Assembly: GCA_024684155.1 (NCBI GenBank)
Contig: JAIKXK010000241.1
Coordinates: 1-16,556, forward strand
Source: Lachnospiraceae bacterium
GTDB taxonomy: Bacteria > Bacillota > Clostridia > Lachnospirales > Lachnospiraceae
Reading direction: 5' to 3'
Length of the DNA: 16,556 nucleotides
Shown here: piece by piece, positions 1 to 7,274 of the stretch
Layout of the letters: the number at the start of each line of letters is the position of its first letter
Numbering within the stretch: the stretch's first letter is position 1
Made by a program: the position numbers and the translations under genes
The notes under the pieces: generated by a model
The model's database searches: none
Seen by the model: the letters and a program-made list of their open reading frames with translations, nothing else
What the model was told of the DNA's origin: nothing

Positions 1-36
1 TACAGAATTAATTCGTTAAGAAAAATGATAGTTTAA
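1..36 (+). CDS. Possible 3' end of an upstream gene (partial)
   Basis: Frame 1 is open from the window edge for 11 codons and ends with TAA at 34-36, while the other two plus frames hit stops by base 19. A strong hairpin terminator starts four bases later, which is the expected arrangement for the tail of a rightward gene converging on the leftward rqcH. Eleven residues (ending in LRKMIV) are too few to identify a family. It may equally be non-coding. Confidence 0.3.
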   Translation, partial: YRINSLRKMIV

Positions 37-39
37 TGA

Positions 40-86
40 AAAAGGACAAGATTATGATGAGTGTATCATAAATCTTGTCCTTTTTT
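40..86. terminator. Bidirectional intrinsic terminator between convergent genes
   Basis: The arms 40-58 and 65-84 are complementary over about 19 pairs with a single unpaired T on the right side, closing a loop of about 6 bases. The plus strand runs into six T (81-86) and a further T-rich stretch. The minus strand runs into five T (complement of 39-43). It lies directly beyond the rqcH stop codon (88-90), so it can end rqcH leftwards and any incoming plus-strand transcript rightwards. Confidence 0.85.
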
Positions 87-87
87 A

Positions 88-1833
88 TTATTTTGCTAAG
101 GTAACACCTTCTTTGGAAGGGTGTACAGTAATGGAGTAGTTAGTGTGGTATATTACATATCCTGGTGCTGCACCGGCTACCTTTTTTAATTGTTTCTTTT
201 GTGTGTAGTCAATATCTATTTTGTCCTGATCACGACCATTAGAATAGTAACCTGCCAGGGAAGCTGCGATTTCAAAAATGTGGTCGGGAAGTTCTTCATT
301 GTTGGCCTTTACAATTACATGACTGCCTGGAATGGTTTTTGAATGAAACCACCAATCATTCCCTGTGGCAATTTTAAAGGTGACTTCTTCGTTTTGGTAG
401 TTGTTTTTCCCTACATAAATGTCATATCCGTCTTCGGTAATAAAATGAAGGGGTTTCGTCTTTTTGTTTTGACCTTTTTTGCTTTGAGGACGTTTTTTTG
501 TAAAACCATATTCATATAATTCCTGACGAATCATTTGTAAATCAGCTTCATTTTCTGCAATAGAAAGGGCGGAAAGAATGGAATTTAAATGGTCAATGGC
601 TTTCTTTGTCTCTTCAATATAGGTATCTAAAGCCTCTTTTGTTCGTTTTAATTTGTTATATTTTGTATAGAATTTATTTGCATTTTCCATAATGGAAAGA
701 GTTTCGTCTAAGGGAATGACGATTTCTTCCTGATTGTAGTAATTAATTACTGTAACTTTTTTTTCTCCGGCTTTTAGTTGGTAGGCGTTTGCAGTTAAAA
801 GCTCTCCATATAACTGGAATTTATCCATAGAAGCAGTATCCTTTAGCTGCTTTGTTTGGATATTTAGTTTTTTTACATTCCGTTCCATCAGGATATTAAT
901 TTGTTTTCTTAAATCCTGGGATTTTTGATCCATGTTATTCTTTAGATTTTTTGTGGCATAGAAGTTCTCTAATGCTTCAGAAATAGAATCAAAGGCAAAG
1001 GAGTTCATATCCTGATACATTTTCAGGTGGAAAGGATAAACTTCCACAGGTTTATTCTTTACTTTGTCTTGAATTACAACAGGGGCAAAGCTATGGTTGG
1101 AAAGATCGTCTACTAAGTGTAAAAATTCCTGATAAAAGGCATCCTTTTGCCAATCGCTAAGAGATAAAACAGAAGCGTCAGAATCTATCTGTAATCGTAC
1201 ACATAATTCTTCGGCCATAACAGGACCAAATCCAGTAAAAGAGGATAGAATCATTTTTTTAATAGAAAGAGGACGCTTTAATACATCTTCATAAAAATCC
1301 TCTTTGGATATTTCAAAACAGTTGTAGTGGTTTTCCTGTCTTGGAATGAAATAATCACGGTTTGGAAGTACCTCTCGGACAGAAGAAACGGCAACACTTA
1401 CATGCTTGATACTATCTAAGATTTTATTGTCCTCATCACATAAAATGATATTAGAGTGTTTCCCCATAATTTCTACATAGAGATGTTTTTTTGCAGGATC
1501 CCCCAGTTCGTTTAGGTGTTCAATTTCAATATCGATGACACGCTCCATATCAATTTGTTTTACAGAGGCAATGCGGCCACTGTTAATATACTTTCGTAGT
1601 AGCATACAAAAGTTAGGGGCTGTCATAGGACTTTCCTTATTTTCTTTTGTTAGATAAATTACAGGAAGTGAAGCTAAGGCAGAAATTAAAAGACGATAGG
1701 TTTTACGGTCTTTTGAAGCAGTAATAATTAATTCTTCTTTCTCTGGCTGTGCTATTTTTTTAATATGACTTCCTGCTAAGATTTCATTTAATTCGTTTGC
1801 TACTGCATGCAAACAGATTCCGTCAATAGACAT
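88..1833 (-). CDS. rqcH: Ribosome-associated quality control protein RqcH (NFACT / Rqc2 family)
   Basis: RqcH binds the peptidyl-tRNA-obstructed 50S subunit and recruits tRNA-Ala to add C-terminal alanine tails that mark stalled nascent chains for degradation. Older annotations call the family fibronectin-binding protein (FbpA/YloA). The 581 residues match the usual 560-590. The order is as expected: NFACT-N (about 1-180, with NFCMLLRK at 74-81 and YVEIMGKHSNIIL at 119-131), a helix-hairpin-helix stretch (about 195-240), a long charged coiled coil (about 285-440), a basic linker (446-460) and the NFACT-R domain (about 462-575, WWFHSKTIPGSHV at 494-506). The start ATG is preceded by GGAG on the minus strand. 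It is a monocistronic unit divergent from yicC. The residue aligned with the conserved Asp of the Asp-Arg pair in NFACT-N is Glu97, followed by Arg98. Family assignment is firm; alanine tailing is inferred from B. subtilis. Confidence 0.95.
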   Translation of the reverse strand: MSIDGICLHAVANELNEILAGSHIKKIAQPEKEELIITASKDRKTYRLLISALASLPVIYLTKENKESPMTAPNFCMLLRKYINSGRIASVKQIDMERVIDIEIEHLNELGDPAKKHLYVEIMGKHSNIILCDEDNKILDSIKHVSVAVSSVREVLPNRDYFIPRQENHYNCFEISKEDFYEDVLKRPLSIKKMILSSFTGFGPVMAEELCVRLQIDSDASVLSLSDWQKDAFYQEFLHLVDDLSNHSFAPVVIQDKVKNKPVEVYPFHLKMYQDMNSFAFDSISEALENFYATKNLKNNMDQKSQDLRKQINILMERNVKKLNIQTKQLKDTASMDKFQLYGELLTANAYQLKAGEKKVTVINYYNQEEIVIPLDETLSIMENANKFYTKYNKLKRTKEALDTYIEETKKAIDHLNSILSALSIAENEADLQMIRQELYEYGFTKKRPQSKKGQNKKTKPLHFITEDGYDIYVGKNNYQNEEVTFKIATGNDWWFHSKTIPGSHVIVKANNEELPDHIFEIAASLAGYYSNGRDQDKIDIDYTQKKQLKKVAGAAPGYVIYHTNYSITVHPSKEGVTLAK

Positions 1834-1874
1834 TTGTATTCTCCAAAAATATTTTTAAAATTCGTGCAGCCCTT

Positions 1875-1903
1875 ATTTTACAAGGGTTTAAAGCAATTGT
1901 AAA
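1875..1903 (-). promoter_or_regulatory. Candidate sigma-A promoter for rqcH
   Basis: On the minus strand a -35 box TTTACA (complement of 1898-1903) is separated by 17 bases from a -10 box TAAAAT (complement of 1875-1880). Each box matches five of six consensus positions. The predicted start is near 1868, giving a leader of about 35 bases before the rqcH ATG. It lies back-to-back with the yicC promoter. Confidence 0.55.
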
Positions 1904-1915
1904 GGTTATAAAAAT

Positions 1916-1945
1916 TTGACAAAGAAAGATAATGTTTACTATAAT
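1916..1945 (+). promoter_or_regulatory. Sigma-A promoter of the yicC-gmk-rpoZ cluster
   Basis: TTGACA (1916-1921) and TATAAT (1940-1945) both match consensus perfectly with an 18-base spacer. Transcription should start near 1952, giving a leader of about 53 bases before the yicC ATG. No other comparably good promoter is visible before 8009, so this probably drives the whole cluster, although internal promoters cannot be excluded. Confidence 0.85.
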
Positions 1946-1995
1946 ACAACTATTGTGAATATTTGTGCCTAAATGTAGACATAAAGAGTATAATT

Positions 1996-2000
1996 GGAGG
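1996..2000 (+). promoter_or_regulatory. Ribosome binding site fixing the yicC start
   Basis: GGAGG lies four bases before ATG 2005. It decides between this start and an in-frame TTG at 1963, which has no ribosome site and sits only about 11 bases after the predicted transcription start. It also disfavours the ATG at 2017. Confidence 0.75.
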
Positions 2001-2004
2001 CGTT

Positions 2005-2883
2005 ATGGCAAGCAGTATGACCGGGTTTGGCCATTATGAAGTGGTATCAAGCTCATTGAAAGTTGTAGTGGAAATTAAGTCAGTGAATCATCGATTTTTA
2101 GATATGAACTTAAAACTTCCACGTAAGTTTACATTTTTTGAAAATGATGCAAGAAATCTAATTAAAAATCGTATTTCCCGAGGTAAGGTTGATGTTTATG
2201 TAAGTTATGAAGAAAACCTTGATCAGGGAGTGGAAGTTACTTATCATCCTGAGGTTGCAAAAAAATACTATGATGGTCTGGTACAGTTAAAAGAACAGTT
2301 TGGTTTGACAGATAATATTTCTATTGGTTTACTTGCAAAATTCCCTAATGTATTTACGGAAGAAGCAAAAGAAGAAGACCAGGATGAATTATCAAAAATC
2401 TTAACAGAGGCTTTTGATGGAGCACTTGATGAGTTTGTAAAGAATCGTAGCCAGGAGGGTGAGCGCTTGGTGAGCGATTTAATTTCAAAAATGGATGAAA
2501 TGGAAGGGCTTGTATTAAAGGTAGAAGAACGTTCTCCAGAAATTATTGAAGAATACAAACAGAGACTTTTAGCAAAAACAAAAGACTTAATTGATAACAA
2601 TCAAATTGAAGAATCCAGAATTGCGGCTGAAGTAGTTTTATTCTCTGATAAGATTTGTGTAGACGAGGAAATTGTTCGCTTAAAAAGTCATGTAAAAGAA
2701 GGAAAAGATACCCTTCTTCATAAAGAGGAAGTTGGACGTAAGATGGATTTTCTGGCACAGGAAATGAACCGTGAATCCAATACCATTCTTTCAAAGTCTA
2801 CAGATGTGACTATTGCAGATCTCGGTATCGAGCTAAAAACTTTAATTGAAAAGATTAGAGAACAAATTCAAAATTTAGAGTAA
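2005..2883 (+). CDS. yicC: YicC family endoribonuclease / stress-associated protein
   Basis: YicC-family proteins (YloC in B. subtilis) are hexameric endoribonucleases reported to act in RNA turnover, including destabilising small RNAs in E. coli. From ATG 2005 the product is 292 residues, close to the 287-291 typical of the family. The N-terminus has the hallmark SMTGFG motif (residues 4-9), then EIKSVNHRFLD; the C-terminal third has the conserved GRKMDFLAQEMNRE and NTILSKS segments that end the DUF1732 domain. A longer reading from TTG 1963 adds 14 residues but lacks a ribosome site. It is first in a cluster, 15 bases before gmk. In many Firmicutes the small regulator gene remA lies between yicC and gmk; there is no room for it here. 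Family assignment is firm, the exact RNA targets unknown. Confidence 0.95.
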   Translation: MASSMTGFGHYEVVSSSLKVVVEIKSVNHRFLDMNLKLPRKFTFFENDARNLIKNRISRGKVDVYVSYEENLDQGVEVTYHPEVAKKYYDGLVQLKEQFGLTDNISIGLLAKFPNVFTEEAKEEDQDELSKILTEAFDGALDEFVKNRSQEGERLVSDLISKMDEMEGLVLKVEERSPEIIEEYKQRLLAKTKDLIDNNQIEESRIAAEVVLFSDKICVDEEIVRLKSHVKEGKDTLLHKEEVGRKMDFLAQEMNRESNTILSKSTDVTIADLGIELKTLIEKIREQIQNLE

Positions 2884-2898
2884 GAGGCAAATGAAATA

Positions 2899-3540
2899 AT
2901 GGATTTTAGTAAAGGATTAGTAATTGTATTATCTGGGTTTTCAGGTGCTGGAAAAGGTACCATAATGAAACACCTTTTAAAACATCATAAAGATGAGTAT
3001 TATCTTTCTATTTCAGCTACTTCAAGAGCAATGAGAACAGGTGAAAAGGAAGGCAGAGATTATTTCTTCAAGACAAGAGAAGAGTTTGAAGCAATGATTA
3101 AAAATAATGAATTATTAGAGTATACCGAGTTTAATGGTAATTACTATGGTACACCAAAGGCCTATGTGGAATCTCTTGTAAATGAAGGGAAAGACGTTGT
3201 GCTTGAAATAGAAATTGACGGAGCTTTACAGGTAAAGAAAATTTATCCGGAAGCTTTATTATTATTTGTAACGCCACCAGATGCCACTTCTTTAAAGGAT
3301 CGTTTGGTTGGCAGAGCTACAGAAACAAAAGAAGTGATTGAACAGAGATTATCCATAGCTTATGATCAGTCATTTTTAATGGATAAATATGATTATTTGG
3401 TAGTGAATGATGATTTATCAAGTTGCGTGAAGCGTGTTCATAACACAATTCAGTCTGAAAAATACCGCGCATCCAGAAATCTTCAAAATATAGACATTAT
3501 TCAAAAAGAATTAAAGATGTATTCGAAAGGAGAAAATTAG
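2899..3540 (+). CDS. gmk: Guanylate kinase
   Basis: Phosphorylates GMP (and dGMP) to GDP with ATP in the cytosol, feeding GTP and nucleic acid synthesis. The 213 residues fit the family (about 200-210). Visible elements are the P-loop GFSGAGKGT (13-21), the GMP-binding region SRAMRTGEKEGRDYFF (42-57), the substrate segment YTEFNGNYYGTP (75-86), EIEIDGALQVK (103-113) and the lid-type arginines LKDRLVGRATET (132-143). Most homologues have Pro as the second P-loop residue and TTRxPR in the GMP site; Phe14 and SRAMR are mild variants. AGAGG precedes the ATG. The ribosome site of rpoZ lies inside the last codons, so the two are translationally linked. Confidence 0.97.
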   Translation: MDFSKGLVIVLSGFSGAGKGTIMKHLLKHHKDEYYLSISATSRAMRTGEKEGRDYFFKTREEFEAMIKNNELLEYTEFNGNYYGTPKAYVESLVNEGKDVVLEIEIDGALQVKKIYPEALLLFVTPPDATSLKDRLVGRATETKEVIEQRLSIAYDQSFLMDKYDYLVVNDDLSSCVKRVHNTIQSEKYRASRNLQNIDIIQKELKMYSKGEN

Positions 3541-3541
3541 A

Positions 3542-3886
3542 ATGATACTTCCATCTTATGTAGAATTAATGAAAGTTGTAAATGAGGACACTGCTTTAGT
3601 AGGGGAAGAACCTGTTGTTAACAGCCGTTACAGCATTGTATGTGCAACTGCAAAACGTGCTCGTCAGATTGTAGCAGGAGATGAACCATATATTTCTGAT
3701 TATCAGGGAAAGAAACCGCTTTCTATTGCTGTTCAGGAGTTATACGAAGGAAAATTAAAGATTCTTACTTCTGATGAAGTAGAAGAAAAAGACGCTGAAC
3801 TTGCAGCATACAAAGAGCAGAAAGCTCTTGAGAAAAAAGCTTTAGAAGAAGCTGCTGAAGGTGAAGAGGATTCTGAGGAGGCATAA
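3542..3886 (+). CDS. rpoZ: RNA polymerase omega subunit
   Basis: Omega is the small subunit that latches the beta-prime C-terminus and helps RNA polymerase assembly. The core is recognisable: the NSRYSIVCATAKRARQI helix region (27-43) followed by KPLSIAVQELYEGKL. At 114 residues it is longer than B. subtilis (about 67) or E. coli (91) omega. The excess is a charged helical tail (about 80-114) rich in Glu, Lys and Ala, ending in a purely acidic stretch. An AAAGGAG site lies within the 3' end of gmk, one base gap from the gmk stop. The stop codon abuts the rimO start with no gap. Placement after gmk is the usual context. Confidence 0.93.
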   Translation: MILPSYVELMKVVNEDTALVGEEPVVNSRYSIVCATAKRARQIVAGDEPYISDYQGKKPLSIAVQELYEGKLKILTSDEVEEKDAELAAYKEQKALEKKALEEAAEGEEDSEEA

Positions 3887-5203
3887 ATGAAAGCCTGTTT
3901 TGTATCCCTAGGATGTGACAAAAACCTCGTAGACACGGAACATATGATGGCCATCCTTTCTAGTGATGGGTTTATGTTTGTTTCAGAGCCTGAAAAAGCA
4001 GATGTTGTTATTATTAATAGCTGCTGCTTTATTTCCGATGCTTTAGAAGAAAGCATCAATACCATTATAGAAATTGGTAGTTTAAAAGAAGAAGGACATT
4101 TAAAAGCTTTGATTTTAGCAGGATGCTTAGGTCAAAGATTTACCGAGGAAGTACTTGCAGAATTACCGGAAGTAGATGGTATTTTAGGAACAAATTCCTA
4201 CGATGATTTGTTACAGATTATACATAGTGCCTTAGAGGGGAAAAAGGAAGTTGTTAAAAAAGACTTTTCTTCTTTACCGTCAAATGCAAAAGGAAGATAT
4301 CTAACGAACGTAGTTCCTTATACCTATTTAAAAATAGCAGAAGGCTGTGATAAACACTGTACCTATTGTATTATTCCTTCCATTCGAGGTGATTATCGAA
4401 GTGTTCCTTTAGAGGAGCTGGTTTTTGAAGCTAAAAATTTAGCAGTACAGGGAGTAAAAGAATTAAATCTTGTGGCTCAGGAAGTTACCTTATATGGTGT
4501 GGATTTATATGGAAAAAAATCTTTGACGCTATTATTGGATAAACTATCTGAAATAGAAGGCATTGAGTGGATTCGACTCTTATATTGCTATCCAGAGGAA
4601 ATTACGGAAGAATTAGTAGCGTATATGGCAAGTAACAAAAAGATTTGTCATTACATTGATATGCCAATACAGCATTGTTCAGATGAAATCTTAGGTCGTA
4701 TGGGACGTAAAACTTCAAAGGCTGATATTGAAGAAAAGATTTCCTTGTTACGAAGTAAAATGCCGGATATAGCACTTCGTACCACCTTAATTTGTGGTTT
4801 TCCTGGAGAGACAGAAGAACACCACAAGGAACTTTTGCAATTTGTAAAAGATGCATCCTTTGATCGATTAGGTTGTTTTTCTTATTCCAGAGAAGAAGGA
4901 ACGCCTGCAGCAAAATTTGAAAATCAAATTGATGATAAAATAAAAGATAAGTGGCGTGATGAAGTAATGGAACTTCAGCAACAGATTATTTTTGAAACCA
5001 ATGAATCTTTAGTAGGTCAAAGGTTAGAATGCTTCGTGGAAGGAAAAGTGGAAGATGGTGTTTATGCTGCCAGAACTTATCGAGATGCTCCAGAAGTAGA
5101 TGGATATATATTTATAGAAACAAATAGAGAATTAATGAGTGGCGATATTGTTTGTTGCAATGTTACCGGATTTAAAGAATACGACTTGATTGGAGAGTTA
5201 TAA
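3887..5203 (+). CDS. rimO: Ribosomal protein S12 methylthiotransferase RimO
   Basis: A two-cluster radical SAM enzyme that adds a methylthio group to a conserved aspartate of ribosomal protein S12. The 438-residue product has an N-terminal MTTase domain with its three cluster cysteines (Cys10 in VSLGCDKNLVD, Cys46 in NSCCFI, Cys80 in LAGCLGQ). The radical SAM core has CxxxCxxC at 154-161 (CDKHCTYC), followed by IRGDYRS, and a C-terminal TRAM domain occupies about 372-438. The SLGCDKNLVD signature and the IRGxYRS segment favour RimO over the tRNA-modifying MiaB. GAGGAGG in the end of rpoZ serves as ribosome site. The gene overlaps the untranslated start region of pgsA by one base gap. Confidence 0.95.
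   Translation: MKACFVSLGCDKNLVDTEHMMAILSSDGFMFVSEPEKADVVIINSCCFISDALEESINTIIEIGSLKEEGHLKALILAGCLGQRFTEEVLAELPEVDGILGTNSYDDLLQIIHSALEGKKEVVKKDFSSLPSNAKGRYLTNVVPYTYLKIAEGCDKHCTYCIIPSIRGDYRSVPLEELVFEAKNLAVQGVKELNLVAQEVTLYGVDLYGKKSLTLLLDKLSEIEGIEWIRLLYCYPEEITEELVAYMASNKKICHYIDMPIQHCSDEILGRMGRKTSKADIEEKISLLRSKMPDIALRTTLICGFPGETEEHHKELLQFVKDASFDRLGCFSYSREEGTPAAKFENQIDDKIKDKWRDEVMELQQQIIFETNESLVGQRLECFVEGKVEDGVYAARTYRDAPEVDGYIFIETNRELMSGDIVCCNVTGFKEYDLIGEL
5192..5195 (+). promoter_or_regulatory. Ribosome binding site fixing the pgsA start
   Basis: GGAG, located in the last codons of rimO, ends nine bases before ATG 5205. An in-frame TTG at 5190 would place this site inside the coding region and would have no ribosome site of its own, so 5205 is preferred. 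The resulting MNLPNKLT start is the usual one in the family. Confidence 0.7.
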
Positions 5204-5204
5204 A

Positions 5205-5747
5205 ATGAATTTACCAAATAAATTAACCATATTTCGTGTAATTTTAATTCCATTTTTTGTTATTGCATTATTAATTGCACCGGATAATTTTACAAATAGA
5301 TTGGTAGCAGATGCAATTTTTATTGTAGCAAGTCTGACTGATATGTTAGATGGAAAGATTGCCAGAAAGTACAATCTTGTAACGAATTTTGGAAAATTTA
5401 TGGATCCTTTGGCGGATAAGCTTTTAGTTTGTTCAGCTATGATTTGTTTAGTAGCATTAAATCAGTTGCCAGCCTGGGTTTGTATCGTAATTATTGCCAG
5501 AGAATTTATTATTTCTGGATTCCGTTTGATTGCATCTGATAATGGAATTGTAATTGCAGCCAGTTACTGGGGAAAATTTAAAACAGTTTTCCAGATGGCC
5601 ATGGTAATTGTTATGATTGTTGCTACCTATAATCACGTTTTATATGTTCTTGGCGAAGTACTTATGTGGATTGCTTTGGTCCTTACCATTGTTTCCCTGA
5701 TTGATTATATTGTTAAGAATAAAGATGTTTTAAAAGAGCAAAAATAA
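5205..5747 (+). CDS. pgsA: CDP-diacylglycerol-glycerol-3-phosphate 3-phosphatidyltransferase
   Basis: Integral membrane enzyme that makes phosphatidylglycerol-phosphate from CDP-diacylglycerol and glycerol-3-phosphate, the committed step to phosphatidylglycerol and cardiolipin. The 180-residue product carries the full CDP-alcohol phosphotransferase signature: Asp46, Asp49-Gly50, Ala53-Arg54, Gly63, Asp67 and Asp71, in the canonical DxxDGxxAR-x8-GxxxDxxxD spacing. Several hydrophobic segments follow (about 9-25, 33-45, 74-100, 120-145, 148-170), consistent with about six membrane helices. The last base of its stop codon is the first base of the cinA-like start, so translation is coupled. The order rimO-pgsA-cinA is common in Clostridia. 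Confidence 0.95.
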   Translation: MNLPNKLTIFRVILIPFFVIALLIAPDNFTNRLVADAIFIVASLTDMLDGKIARKYNLVTNFGKFMDPLADKLLVCSAMICLVALNQLPAWVCIVIIAREFIISGFRLIASDNGIVIAASYWGKFKTVFQMAMVIVMIVATYNHVLYVLGEVLMWIALVLTIVSLIDYIVKNKDVLKEQK

Positions 5748-6220
5748 TGGATATTGTTTTTGAAGTTGTAGATGAATTAAAAAAGAAGAACTTAAAAATC
5801 TCCACTGCGGAATCATGTACAGGTGGACTGATTGCCTCATCCATTGTAGATGTTCCAGGTGTATCTGCTTTTTTTGATGAAGGCTATGTAACCTATTCCA
5901 ACGAATCAAAGAATAAAAATCTATTCGTGGATTGGGAAATTTTAAATACCTATGGTGCAGTAAGCAAAGAATGCGCCGAGGCTATGGCAGAAGGATTACA
6001 TAAAAGAACGGGGGCAGATATTTGCATTTGCAGTACAGGAATTGCAGGTCCTGATGGTGGGAGCAAAGAAAAGCCAGTAGGCACCGTGTTTTTAAGTTGT
6101 TACTATGATGGAAAATGTAGAGTGATTGAAAACCACTTTACGGGAAACAGAAGTGAAGTCAGATCCGCTTCTACAATAAAGGCATTTTCTCTTGTGCTAG
6201 AGTGCCTTAAAAAACTATAG
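5747..6220 (+). CDS. Stand-alone CinA C-terminal domain protein (PncC-type NMN amidohydrolase)
   Basis: The 157 residues correspond only to the C-terminal domain of CinA. Visible signatures are ISTAESCTGGLIAS (18-31), STGIAGPDGG (96-105), KPVGTV (109-114) and GNRSEVRSAS (133-142). E. coli PncC, a single-domain homologue, deamidates nicotinamide mononucleotide to nicotinate mononucleotide in pyridine nucleotide salvage; that role is inferred here. Full-length CinA (about 410 residues) has an N-terminal MoCF-like/ADP-ribose pyrophosphatase domain that is absent, and there is no remnant of it upstream because pgsA directly adjoins. The start overlaps the pgsA stop by one base (TAATG), and no strong ribosome site is seen, so expression should depend on coupling. 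In many Firmicutes recA follows cinA; here rsmD does. Confidence 0.9.
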   Translation: MDIVFEVVDELKKKNLKISTAESCTGGLIASSIVDVPGVSAFFDEGYVTYSNESKNKNLFVDWEILNTYGAVSKECAEAMAEGLHKRTGADICICSTGIAGPDGGSKEKPVGTVFLSCYYDGKCRVIENHFTGNRSEVRSASTIKAFSLVLECLKKL

Positions 6221-6228
6221 GAGTTTTT

Positions 6229-6774
6229 ATGTTACGAGTAATTGCTGGTGAAGCAAGGTCCATACCTTTGAAAACCCTTGATGGGTTGGATACGAGACCA
6301 ACAACAGATCGTGTGAAAGAAACCTTGTTTAACTTGTTGCAAAATTATATTTATGATTGCAGATTTTTAGATTTGTTTGCTGGTAGTGGACAGATTGGAA
6401 TTGAGGCTTTAAGCCGTGGAGCAAGAGAGGCTGTTTTTGTTGAAAAAAATAAAAAAGCCTGCGATATTATTGAACAAAATCTTACAAAAACAAAGCTTAT
6501 AGAGAATGCTTGTGTTTTAAAAAAAGACGTGATTTCGGCGCTTCCTTTTCTAGGCAGTGAATTCGATATTATTTTTATGGATCCACCTTATGCTCTGGGA
6601 GTTGAGAAGGAAGTCCTAGCTTCTATTAAAGAACATAGTGTCTTAGCGGAAGATGGACAGATAATTATAGAGGCAGATTTAAATAGAGATTTTTCTTTTG
6701 TAACTGATATGGGATATGAGATTATAAAAGAAAAGATCTATAAAACTAATAAGCATGTTTTCTTAAGGAGCTAA
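6229..6774 (+). CDS. rsmD: 16S rRNA (guanine(966)-N(2))-methyltransferase RsmD
   Basis: Methylates N2 of G966 (E. coli numbering) in helix 31 of 16S rRNA using S-adenosylmethionine. At 181 residues it is of family length (about 185-198). It has the N-terminal LRVIAGEARSIPL and TRPTTDRVKETLFN segments, the SAM-binding motif DLFAGSG (48-54), acidic VEKN (71-74) and the catalytic DPPY (118-121). GGAG begins on the last base of the cinA-like stop codon and lies five bases before the ATG. Pairing with coaD immediately downstream (two-base gap) is very widespread in bacteria and supports the call. Confidence 0.96.
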   Translation: MLRVIAGEARSIPLKTLDGLDTRPTTDRVKETLFNLLQNYIYDCRFLDLFAGSGQIGIEALSRGAREAVFVEKNKKACDIIEQNLTKTKLIENACVLKKDVISALPFLGSEFDIIFMDPPYALGVEKEVLASIKEHSVLAEDGQIIIEADLNRDFSFVTDMGYEIIKEKIYKTNKHVFLRS

Positions 6775-6776
6775 AA

Positions 6777-7256
6777 ATGAAAAGAGCAATTTATCCGGGA
6801 AGCTTTGACCCAATTACTTTCGGACACATGGATATAATTGAGCGATCATCAAAAATGTTTGATGAAATTATAGTTGCAGTATTAAACAACAGTCAAAAAA
6901 ATTCGTTGTTTTCTGTGGATGAACGTGTTACGATTATTAAGGATTTAGTAAAGGATTTTGCCAATGTAAAGGTGATGTCTTTTGAAGGTCTTTTGGTTGA
7001 TTTTGCAGATCAGGTTGAAGCAAATATTATCATTCGAGGACTTAGAGCGGTAACGGATTTTGAGTATGAAATTCAAATCGCCCAAACCAATCATGTAGAA
7101 AATCCAAAACTTGATACCGTGTTTTTGACTACATCTTTAAATTATTCTTATTTAAGTTCAAGTGTAGTGAGAGAGTTTGCATCTTATGGAGGAGATATTT
7201 CGAAGTTTGTTCCGGAAAAGATTATTCCTCTTATTTTAGACAAGTATAAAAAGTAG
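6777..7256 (+). CDS. coaD: Phosphopantetheine adenylyltransferase
   Basis: Catalyses the reversible transfer of AMP from ATP to 4'-phosphopantetheine, giving dephospho-CoA, the penultimate step of CoA synthesis. The 159-residue length is exactly that of the family. Diagnostic elements are YPGSFDPITFGH (6-17) with the TxGH nucleotidyltransferase motif at 14-17, IIRGLRAVTDFEYE (85-98), and the ATP-binding SSSVVRE (127-133). AAGGAG overlaps the end of rsmD seven bases before the ATG. The next gene starts 18 bases after its stop, with its own ribosome site. Confidence 0.97.
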   Translation: MKRAIYPGSFDPITFGHMDIIERSSKMFDEIIVAVLNNSQKNSLFSVDERVTIIKDLVKDFANVKVMSFEGLLVDFADQVEANIIIRGLRAVTDFEYEIQIAQTNHVENPKLDTVFLTTSLNYSYLSSSVVREFASYGGDISKFVPEKIIPLILDKYKK

Positions 7257-7274
7257 ACAAGGAGAGAATTTTTT

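Noticed and set aside
1963..2004. Upstream TTG start adding 14 residues to YicC
   Set aside because: No ribosome site precedes it and it lies about 11 bases after the predicted transcription start, whereas GGAGG precedes ATG 2005 and the family begins near SMTGFG.
2268..2600. Antisense open frame inside yicC (and similar ones at 2543-2794, 3733-4065, 4602-4913, 7184-7414, 7748-7981, 9877-10089, 9980-10261 and 11230-11430)
   Set aside because: Each lies opposite a well-supported conserved gene, has Ser/Phe/Leu-rich low-information sequence typical of a reverse-strand shadow, and no recognisable motif.
5190..5204. Upstream TTG start adding five residues to PgsA
   Set aside because: It overlaps the end of rimO and swallows the GGAG site that serves ATG 5205; MNLPNKLT is the usual N-terminus.
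5747..6220. Truncated cinA as a pseudogene
   Set aside because: All motifs of the C-terminal domain are present, length matches stand-alone PncC-type proteins, and the start is neatly coupled to pgsA.
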